Assembly: GCA_002791075.1 (NCBI GenBank)
Contig: PFWI01000193.1
Location: forward strand, 1 to 11,620
DNA length: 11,620 bases
Reading direction: 5' to 3'
From: a bacterium (Candidatus Ratteibacteria) CG_4_9_14_3_um_filter_41_21
GTDB lineage: Bacteria > Ratteibacteria > UBA8468
The notes under the pieces were generated by a model. It was not told where the DNA came from and searched no databases. It worked only from the letters and a program-made list of their open reading frames with translations. Positions 6,953 through 11,620 of the stretch are shown piece by piece; positions within the stretch are counted from its first letter, which is position 1; every line of letters begins with the position of its first letter. Made by a program: the position numbers and the translations under genes.

Positions 6953-7354
6953 TTAATTGAGTAAATATGTTACTAATAACATAATTCCAACCAGCGGTAG
7001 GTAAAAAAACAAAAGTGTTTCTGAAAACATCGAACATATCCAACTGTTTCTCTTGTCTTTTTTATACTCACTTGTATCCATAGAAAAATCGATCTCTTTT
7101 TCGTCTAACTTTCTAACATGATTGTATAAAGCCCTAAATAATCGCTCTTGCGAAAGGAAGTAGCCATCCAAAATCCAAAAAATAATAGCTGGAAAATAAA
7201 CAACGAAAATGTAATTATGATTTGCGTCTTTTACAAACAAAGCGAAAAGCGCGGCAATTAGTGTTATTGTCCACCCTCTCAAGAAAAATAAATTGCCAGC
7301 CATTCGATTGATGACCCCTTGAATGAACTCGAGATGCTTTCTTTTATTCTCCAT
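6953..7354 (-). CDS. Small three-helix membrane protein, putative effector
   Basis: The 133-residue protein shows a hydrophobic hairpin (about 24-42 and 48-67), a charged cytoplasmic-looking stretch with ERLFRALYNHVRKLDEKE (70-87) and SEYKKDKRNS, and a C-terminal hydrophobic helix (about 111-132). The N-terminus HLEFIQGVINRMAGN is distinctive. It has no enzyme motif. Its size and layout recall small pore-forming effectors of bacterial conflict systems (SLATT-like), but I cannot assign it to a named family with certainty. It lies 3 bp upstream of the ThsB-like gene and 11 bp after the endonuclease frame, so the pair is likely one unit. An mRNA U8 run (7356-7363) sits where an SD should be. Confidence 0.75.
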   Translation of the reverse strand: MENKRKHLEFIQGVINRMAGNLFFLRGWTITLIAALFALFVKDANHNYIFVVYFPAIIFWILDGYFLSQERLFRALYNHVRKLDEKEIDFSMDTSEYKKDKRNSWICSMFSETLLFFYLPLVGIMLLVTYLLN

Positions 7355-7365
7355 GAAAAAAAAGG

Positions 7366-7794
7366 TTAAATTATTCTTACTTCAAAACTATTTGTCCGCG
7401 CTTCTTTTTTCAGTAAGTCCAGGGTTTTCCTCTGCGTTACACTGAGTTCCTCTAAATCAAAATAATTTTCTATTGTCAATTTCAAAACAGGTTTCGGATT
7501 ATAATTTCTGTCATCAATTTTTACATCTTCTAAATTTGTAAATAAAATCATTTTTAATAATCCGTCTTTTATATCTTCCAAAGACGGCAGAGAATTATTT
7601 TTGCTGTGCTTGCCTTCAATTAGAAAAACATTATTTCCTTTGACTTCGGCTTCGTCCGAAGTAAAATAATAATAACCGCCTAAATAATTTTGTATTGTAA
7701 TTATTGCTTTTGTTCCCGATAAATTTTCTTTTGGCTGAATGGGGAAATTAAAGCAATCTATAATTCTGTTTGTAAAACCAAAAAATACCCATTA
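7366..7794 (-). pseudogene. Out-of-frame C-terminal part of the restriction endonuclease
   Basis: A 142-codon open stretch with no ATG start begins right after a stop at 7792-7794 and ends at TAA 7366-7368. It continues the frame of the upstream endonuclease if one base is added in the A6 tract 7780-7785 (T6 in the coding strand): the junction would read FNGYFFGFTNRIIDCF. The visible segment includes FPIQPKENLS, a Tyr-rich YYYFTSDEAEVKG and FLIEGKHSKN, which resembles the E-x-K strand of PD-(D/E)XK nucleases. A start could only be a TTG at 7581 (71 codons). The full merged protein would be 408 residues. Real mutation, phase variation and sequencing error are all possible. Confidence 0.7.
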
Positions 7795-8591
7795 AAATGA
7801 TGTTTAATTTTGAAAATACCAAAACTCTGTAATTCTCTCTTTGAGAATACCTCCTCCAACTTTTTGCGAGTATTCTGCTCGTGCTCTTCATTATGGCAAG
7901 GCAGAACAAAATTTAAGGTATCGTCTTTTATTTCCGGATATTTTTTGGAGTTAAGGATATTTCCTTCTGCTTTTACCTCGGTCATAATTCTAAATCTTAG
8001 TTTCACAGAAGATTTTTCCACATTACGTACTTTACTAAAACTTTGCTGTTGCGATAAAATGGAAATGATGGTCTGTTTTAACTCATCAGAAATTTCTTTT
8101 CCACTGCCCCTTAATTGCTCTTCCAATACTTGCTGAAAAGATTGACTGATGAGATTTTCTATACTAATGGTTTCAAAAAAACTTCCATAAACTAGACAAA
8201 TTTTTGCGTGTTGTTTCTTCCTTCCTCTCACAAGATAAAATACATCTCTTATGGGCAAGGAGAATATGTCATTACCTGCTTTTTCCATCTGCTGTTTAAT
8301 AATACTGCTTTCCCCAGTAATGATTTCCTCAATTTTTTTGCTTCTTGACGGAATGGTTGAATTAAAAGATGAAACCGTGTAAGAATCGCTGTCTTTCAGT
8401 TCAATCAGTTCTCCACCTGTGAATATTTTTCTGTCTTTATTAACACGAATAGCCAAATCAGGAAATACTCCTTTATTTTTACAGGACAACAACTTTCGGT
8501 CAAAATGGAATTGGTCTAACTTTTTAAGCCTCTTAAAAAGTTCTTTCTGTTGAACTAACGAATAAAAGAAATGATAGATAGAATAAATCAT
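7758..8591 (-). CDS. PD-(D/E)XK restriction endonuclease, N-terminal part
   Basis: This 277-residue frame overlaps the stop of the DNA methyltransferase by 4 bp (ATGA), the typical arrangement of restriction-modification pairs. It has FPDLAIRV (43-50) followed by GELIELKDS (60-68), giving a PD...ExK nuclease site (P44-D45, E64, K66), and SYTVSSFNSTIPS (70-82). No type II subfamily can be named with confidence. The last eight residues come from reading past an A6 tract at 7780-7785 into the wrong frame; the true C-terminus is most likely encoded in the next frame down to 7366. If the shift is real, this truncated product may be inactive, which would leave the methyltransferase as an orphan. 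Confidence 0.75.
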   Translation of the reverse strand: MIYSIYHFFYSLVQQKELFKRLKKLDQFHFDRKLLSCKNKGVFPDLAIRVNKDRKIFTGGELIELKDSDSYTVSSFNSTIPSRSKKIEEIITGESSIIKQQMEKAGNDIFSLPIRDVFYLVRGRKKQHAKICLVYGSFFETISIENLISQSFQQVLEEQLRGSGKEISDELKQTIISILSQQQSFSKVRNVEKSSVKLRFRIMTEVKAEGNILNSKKYPEIKDDTLNFVLPCHNEEHEQNTRKKLEEVFSKRELQSFGIFKIKHHFNGYFLVLQTEL

Positions 8592-9469
8592 AATTTGAAT
8601 AATTTAAGTTCTTCTTTCTTTTTTGGAACAGAAAAAACAGAATCAACATACCATATCTCTTTTAAGTTTTCTGTATAAATATATTCTTTATAAAACCTAA
8701 GCGCATTGTCGGCTCCGCTCATTTCCGCTAAACGGTGCTTGATACCCCTTACATTGTCCAAATCAATTTCAATTCCAATGGATTTTCTTCCCAATTGTTC
8801 AGCCACGACCAATGCAGTTCCGGTTCCAGCAAAAGGATCTAGCACGGTATCGCCTATTTTAGTAGATGAAAGGATTATCCTTAACAGCAATGCTATCGGA
8901 GATTGTTGTTTATGGAATCGTTCACCATTTTCTTTTCTAATAGCTTCATCTCCCGCAAAATAACCAGAAGTTAACTCTCTTATATCGTCCCAAACATCAG
9001 TTAAATAAACGCCATTTTCTCGTTCGTATTTATAATTTGGCGGTAATGGTGGAAAAATACGTAAACGATTAAAAACTCTCGGTCTATTCCCTTTAGTAGC
9101 AAAACCAATTACCTGATAATGCTTGCCGAGCTTGTTAGTGCAGGGAACAGCGGAGGTTTTTTTCTTCCAAATAATGAGATTTTGCAATGACCAGCCGGTT
9201 TCGCGAAGACACTCCAAGACAAATTCAGTATTCTTTTCTCGTTGCATAAAATAAATAGCGCCACCGTTAGAAGTGATTCCAAAAACATCTTTACAAACAT
9301 CTTTCATCATCTGCCAATATTTATCTTCGGGCAAATTATCATTCCATGAATTGTATTCTTTGTCCTGATTAAAAGGTGGGTCTAAAAAAGTCAGATCAAC
9401 CCCTTGCGGGATTTTTTCCCTTGAAAGATATTTTAAGCAATCTCCGTGTATGATTTTGTAATTATTCAT
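8588..9469 (-). CDS. Beta-class DNA methyltransferase (N6-adenine/N4-cytosine)
   Basis: The 293-residue enzyme is a complete N6_N4_Mtase (PF01555) in the beta-class order: catalytic motif IV FLDPPF (28-33) first, then the SAM-binding motif I LDPFAGTGTA (210-219) and a following acidic strand IGIEID (231-236). HKQQSP (186-191) is the usual lead-in to the motif X helix. It transfers a methyl group from SAM to an exocyclic amino group of a base in its recognition site and protects the host DNA from the partner nuclease downstream. The DPPF form favours adenine. Start ATG 9469 overlaps the end of the 109-residue gene by 8 bp and its stop overlaps the nuclease start by 4 bp. Confidence 0.9.
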   Translation of the reverse strand: MNNYKIIHGDCLKYLSREKIPQGVDLTFLDPPFNQDKEYNSWNDNLPEDKYWQMMKDVCKDVFGITSNGGAIYFMQREKNTEFVLECLRETGWSLQNLIIWKKKTSAVPCTNKLGKHYQVIGFATKGNRPRVFNRLRIFPPLPPNYKYERENGVYLTDVWDDIRELTSGYFAGDEAIRKENGERFHKQQSPIALLLRIILSSTKIGDTVLDPFAGTGTALVVAEQLGRKSIGIEIDLDNVRGIKHRLAEMSGADNALRFYKEYIYTENLKEIWYVDSVFSVPKKKEELKLFKL

Positions 9470-9791
9470 AGTTTTCCCATTCTGATTGTTTTCTATCTAA
9501 ATCAAGATATTTTTCCAAATAAGACAAAAATCCTTTATCGGAAAGCAATTGTTCTGCAGATGCAATCAGATTACTTCCTTCGTTTTTGTTCAAAACCCAT
9601 TCTGACTCCCAAAATCTTGGCATATCTGAAGGGATATTCAGTTCTGATAATATGACATTAACAGTGGTTATAAAAGATGTCCTTTTCGTGTGATTGTGTG
9701 TTGCTTTTATGGCAAAAAGAATTTGTTTTTGTCTCAATTGAGATAGTAAAATTTTAAAGTTGTATTTATTTCCTTTAAAGATTTTCTTCAT
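9462..9791 (-). CDS. Hypothetical protein in R-M operon, 109 residues
   Basis: I do not recognise this small protein. It has a very basic N-terminus (MKKIFKGNKYNFK), a middle segment with ATHNHTKRTSFITTVNVIL and an acidic, helix-prone C-terminus (LSYLEKYLDLDRKQSEWENYE). There is no transmembrane segment, signal peptide or clear helix-turn-helix, so a role as a controller (C) protein cannot be supported. AAAGGAA-type purines lie just inside the start, and the ATG is 14 bp after the stop of the truncated methyltransferase. It occupies the place where the C-terminal half of that methyltransferase would be expected. Confidence 0.65.
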   Translation of the reverse strand: MKKIFKGNKYNFKILLSQLRQKQILFAIKATHNHTKRTSFITTVNVILSELNIPSDMPRFWESEWVLNKNEGSNLIASAEQLLSDKGFLSYLEKYLDLDRKQSEWENYE

Positions 9792-9805
9792 ATCTATTAT
9801 AAAAA

Positions 9806-10324
9806 TTATACTACTTTTTTTGCTTTTACATCAACTTTTGAAGCTTCGCGAACTTCCTTAGGGATTGAGCGATAATTGAATTTGCCCTTTTGAAAAATAA
9901 TAATGTTTTCCAGCAAATTATCAGGATAAAAATACATCGGATAAGGGTTTTGAAGCATTACCCCGCTACGACGACTAATTCTTAAATAACCATCTGGCTT
10001 TTTCCAAATAATTCTATCTCTGTATCTAAAACTGGCTTCTTGAAAAATTTTTGTCGCGTCAGCAACAATAGGAAATTTTTCACCGTTTATCAACATGTCG
10101 TCAATATTTAAAACAGCGATTCTTCCTTCTTGGAGAATCCTGTAAGTTTCCCGTGCAAATCGTCTCAAAACACCAAGGTATTGCCCGTAGTTCTTAAATA
10201 ATCCTTTATAGTCAAACGGTGCATTAAAATACGGAGGCGAAGTAACCATTAAATGGACACTTCCATCAGGAATTTCTTCCATAGTCATACAATTTCCAAT
10301 TATCAGTTTGTGGATTGTTGCCAT
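9806..10324 (-). CDS. Truncated DNA methyltransferase (catalytic half only)
   Basis: The 172-residue product matches the N-terminal half of a beta-class N4-cytosine/N6-adenine methyltransferase: LIIGNCMTMEEIPDGSV (7-23), LMVTSPPY (25-32, motif IV, SPPY form that favours N4-cytosine), RETYRILQEGRIAVLNIDD and RDRIIWKKP. The usual C-terminal half with the motif I DPFxGSGTT SAM-binding loop is absent, both in this frame and in the following 330 bp. The frame ends in VDVKAKKVV next to an A7 run. It is probably a remnant, unless it works as a split subunit. It is first in the island operon; no SD is visible before ATG 10324, and a tRNA-tail repeat begins 24 bp upstream. Confidence 0.75.
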   Translation of the reverse strand: MATIHKLIIGNCMTMEEIPDGSVHLMVTSPPYFNAPFDYKGLFKNYGQYLGVLRRFARETYRILQEGRIAVLNIDDMLINGEKFPIVADATKIFQEASFRYRDRIIWKKPDGYLRISRRSGVMLQNPYPMYFYPDNLLENIIIFQKGKFNYRSIPKEVREASKVDVKAKKVV

Positions 10325-10347
10325 GTTATTTTTATAATTAATACATT

Positions 10348-10366
10348 GTGGAGCGGGAGGGAGTTG
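10348..10366. repeat. Copy of tRNA 3' tail (19-bp direct repeat, left)
   Basis: gtggagcgggagggagttg here is identical to 10541-10559, which is the T-loop to CC end of the tRNA at 10539-10612, in the same orientation. Duplicated tRNA 3' ends are the usual trace of integration at a tRNA. However, this copy can also pair with the neighbouring GC-rich sequence to make a hairpin, so an att site is not proven. Confidence 0.6.
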
Positions 10367-10516
10367 GCGCCTCCGCTTCGCTCCGGTCGGCCCCCCGCCT
10401 ATTCGTTACTCTTATTCATCGTAACTAACAGGGTCTCCTCACTGTGTTCGTCGGTCAGGGTGCTCACTGACTCGCACCCGACGCTATCTCGTGCTCCTTA
10501 CTCGTCGCACAGCGTC
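10366..10516 (-). other. GC-rich hairpin string between the tRNA-tail repeats
   Basis: This non-coding block downstream of the tRNA contains several stem-loops: gttac/gtaac (10405-10409, 10421-10425), gggtgc/gcaccc (10458-10463, 10474-10479) and the nested pair gacgct/agcgtc (10480-10485, 10511-10516) with gtgc/gcac (10491-10494, 10507-10510). The palindrome ggcgcc is at 10366-10371. On the tRNA strand each unit reads as a stem followed by CGA and a purine-rich loop. It would be transcribed with the tRNA. It could be a structured RNA, a tRNA-linked repeat or an element end. Confidence 0.5.
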
Positions 10517-10538
10517 CCTTTCAAATCCCTTACATAAG

Positions 10539-10612
10539 TGGTGGAGCGGGAGGGAGTTGAACCCTCATCTCTGGAGTGCGATTCCAGTATTCTCCCATTG
10601 AACTACTGCCCC
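10539..10612 (-). tRNA. tRNA-Ala (anticodon CGC), slightly atypical
   Basis: The minus strand forms a cloverleaf: acceptor GGGGCAG with CCGCTCC (G3-U70 pair present, one A6-C67 mismatch), D arm GTTC-AATGGGA-GAAT, anticodon arm CTGGA-ATCGCAC-TCCAG with anticodon CGC, T arm GAGGG-TTCAACT-CCCTC, discriminator A and encoded CCA. With CCA it is 74 nt. The alanine call rests on the anticodon and the G3-U70 pair. A32 and the acceptor mismatch are unusual, so a decaying gene is possible. Its own promoter is intact at 10625-10653. Confidence 0.75.
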
Positions 10613-10624
10613 TTTCAACGCTAA

Positions 10625-10653
10625 ATTATAGCAAAATTAAAGGATTGTGGCAA
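10625..10653 (-). promoter_or_regulatory. Promoter of tRNA-Ala(CGC)
   Basis: On the minus strand TTGCCA (10648-10653), a 17-bp spacer and TATAAT (10625-10630) end 12 bp before the tRNA, the same geometry as for tRNA-Ala(UGC). Confidence 0.7.
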
Positions 10654-10691
10654 CTAATTTTTTCTCATTAGTGGCCTATTTCAGAACTTAG

Positions 10692-10743
10692 CCCCCTCAC
10701 CTCCATCCTCTCCCCTTGGGGAGAGGAAACATAGATGAGGGGG
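10692..10743. repeat. Dispersed palindromic element (CCCCCTCA type)
   Basis: Outer arms ccccctca (10692-10699) and tgaggggg (10736-10743) are perfectly complementary and enclose an inner hairpin cctctcccc/ggggagagg (10707-10715, 10718-10726). Such non-coding elements with a CCCTCAC...CTCTCCCC core occur in many bacterial genomes. It lies in the 340-bp gene-free gap between the tRNA promoter and tsaE. Confidence 0.75.
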
Positions 10744-10803
10744 AACTTTGAAATTCCATACAATAAATTAATTGTGTTAGGTATTGAACTCGAACATAGT
10801 CCA

Positions 10804-10918
10804 GTCATTGCGAGGCATAGCCGAAGCAATCCCCTCTATGAGATTGCGGAGTTTATCCCGAGCGAGATTGCTTCGCTGACGCTCGCAATGACAAACGAGG
10901 GACCTCGCTCGCAATGAC
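10804..10918. repeat. REP-like repeat cluster (GTCATTGCGAG type)
   Basis: An arm beginning gtcattgcgagg (10804-10831) is the near inverted repeat of gattgcttcgctgacgctcg followed by caatgac (10866-10892), and a third partial copy, gctcgcaatgac, is at 10907-10918. These cattgcgag palindromes are dispersed in many uncultivated bacterial genomes. They lie 36 bp beyond the tsaE stop and might help end transcription. Confidence 0.75.
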
Positions 10919-10953
10919 ATGCAAATATTACGTCACCGTATTTATGAAACCAC

Positions 10954-11421
10954 CTATTGGCATAATATCCCCCTCTTTTTTAAATCTTCCCCTTTTACCG
11001 TTAAAGAAATTTTTCTTTCATTCTCATTAATGAAGGAAAGTTCAATTTTTAAATATTCTTCGGGAAGAAAATTCTTCGCTTTCTCGGCCCATTCAATGAT
11101 TACTACCCCTTTGCCGGAGAAATATTCCTCGTAGCCAAGAGTGTTTAGTTCCTCTGCTCTTTTTAAGCGGTAAAGGTCAAAATGAAAAAGAGGGATTTTA
11201 CCCGAATACTCTTTGACCAAGACAAAAGACGGGCTTCTTACCAGATTCCTTTTAATTCCTAACCCCTGGGCAATTCCTTTACTAAAAACAGTCTTGCCGG
11301 TCCCCAGTTCTCCGATGAGCGCAACCGTATCTCCCGGAAGAAGCAATTTTCCAATTTTTTTCCCCAATCTTTTGGTTTCTCCCGGGCTTTTACTAATTAG
11401 AATCAATGCCCTTTTCTCCAT
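10954..11421 (-). CDS. tsaE: tRNA threonylcarbamoyladenosine ATPase TsaE
   Basis: The 155-residue protein shows the TsaE/YjeE landmarks: SKSPGETKRLGKKIGKLL (10-27), Walker A GELGTGKT (37-44), SPSFVLVKEY (63-72), FHFDLYRL (79-86) and VVIIEWAEK (106-114). TsaE is the cytoplasmic ATPase that works with TsaB and TsaD to make t6A at position 37 of ANN-reading tRNAs. Length is typical. The gene stands alone here. TTGACA and TAAGAT lie so close upstream that the transcript could start at or near the ATG (see findings); no clear SD is present. Confidence 0.95.
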   Translation of the reverse strand: MEKRALILISKSPGETKRLGKKIGKLLLPGDTVALIGELGTGKTVFSKGIAQGLGIKRNLVRSPSFVLVKEYSGKIPLFHFDLYRLKRAEELNTLGYEEYFSGKGVVIIEWAEKAKNFLPEEYLKIELSFINENERKISLTVKGEDLKKRGILCQ

Positions 11422-11428
11422 TAGCGAT

Positions 11429-11458
11429 ATCTTACTTTCAAAAAGTAATTCCTGTCAA
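11429..11458 (-). promoter_or_regulatory. Candidate tsaE promoter
   Basis: On the minus strand TTGACA is followed after 18 bp by TAAGAT, which ends about 7 bp before the tsaE ATG at 11421. The -35 box is perfect, the -10 box has two mismatches. Confidence 0.5.
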
Positions 11459-11462
11459 ACAC

Positions 11463-11492
11463 TTGCAATTGATAACTATCTTATGTTATAAT
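11463..11492 (+). promoter_or_regulatory. Plus-strand promoter leading out of the window
   Basis: TTGCAA (11463-11468), an 18-bp spacer and a perfect TATAAT (11487-11492) point rightward, divergent from tsaE. The sequence downstream is purine-rich (ggaaaaaggggaaagtagg, 11513-11531) and then a palindrome follows; the gene it serves is outside the window. Confidence 0.55.
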
Positions 11493-11534
11493 CACTTTTT
11501 AAATAAACGCAAGGAAAAAGGGGAAAGTAGGAAG

Positions 11535-11564
11535 ATGAAAAAAATTAATAATTTAAATGCATAG
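11535..11564 (+). CDS. Nine-codon ORF after the plus-strand promoter
   Basis: ATG AAA AAA ATT AAT AAT TTA AAT GCA TAG follows a purine-rich stretch that could act as ribosome binding site. It could be a leader peptide or a gene start interrupted by the palindrome that follows 15 bp later, but so short an ORF may be chance. Confidence 0.2.
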   Translation: MKKINNLNA

Positions 11565-11579
11565 GAATTTCCTTTTTTG

Positions 11580-11603
11580 GCGAACCTGAAAGGTTCGCAC
11601 TAC
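11580..11603. repeat. Palindromic repeat, same family as 965-1064
   Basis: The hairpin gcgaacctgaaaggttcgc (8-bp stem, 3-nt loop) is followed by actac, the same tail as in the hydrolase gene copies. The remaining bases end in gatgtag, which resembles the tgtag start of the inverted partner, so a paired copy probably continues past the window edge. Confidence 0.75.
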
Positions 11604-11620
11604 GTAGAACTAAGATGTAG

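Noticed and set aside
8706..8963. Plus-strand ORF of 85 codons
   Set aside because: Antisense of the methyltransferase motif I region, which is certain.
10253..10537. Plus-strand ORF of 94 codons
   Set aside because: It joins antisense of the truncated methyltransferase to the GC-rich hairpin block; its Ser/Pro/Arg-rich translation is a composition effect.
10735..10917. Plus-strand ORF of 60 codons
   Set aside because: It is made largely of the two dispersed palindromic repeats and has no protein character.

Overview
The window looks like a bacterial chromosome segment from an uncultivated, AT-rich relative of the Omnitrophota/Lentisphaerota (PVC-side) lineages. That placement is an inference from three things: an H-X9-DG type prepilin beside a large GH106-like glycoside hydrolase, a GntR/LacI hybrid regulator, and several dispersed short palindromic repeat families. 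No 16S rRNA or taxon-specific marker is present.

Region 1 (1-4757, minus strand) is a sugar-utilisation operon. A consensus sigma70 promoter (TTGACA, 17 bp, TATAAT) drives a GntR/LacI-type repressor, then a type II/IV prepilin-like protein, then a glycoside hydrolase of at least 922 residues that runs off the left edge. The hydrolase is long and open to the edge, and carries an in-frame cluster of palindromic repeats (965-1064) that is translated as extra peptide. Region 2 (4809-5810) holds tRNA-Ala(UGC) on the minus strand and, divergently, a 54-residue YHS-domain protein followed by a LOG-family nucleotide-binding protein. A 174-residue orphan (5804-6328) converges on it.

Region 3 (about 6398-10612) is an accessory, defence-like island. 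Six tightly packed minus-strand reading units run from 10324 down to 6446: a methyltransferase cut short before its SAM-binding half, a 109-residue orphan, a complete beta-class DNA methyltransferase, a PD-(D/E)XK restriction endonuclease split by a frameshift in an A6 tract (7780-7785), a small three-helix membrane protein, and a ThsB-type TIR-like protein. The last two resemble a minimal Thoeris-like pair (TIR signal maker plus membrane effector) placed directly behind a restriction-modification set. The island begins beside a tRNA, probably Ala(CGC), whose last 19 bp are duplicated 193 bp away next to the first island gene. Between the two copies lies a GC-rich string of hairpins, and another GC-rich hairpin sits immediately beyond the last island gene.

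Region 4 (10614-11620) holds dispersed palindromes, tsaE (tRNA t6A modification ATPase) on the minus strand, and a plus-strand promoter leading out of the window. The window ends inside another copy of the palindrome family found in the hydrolase gene.
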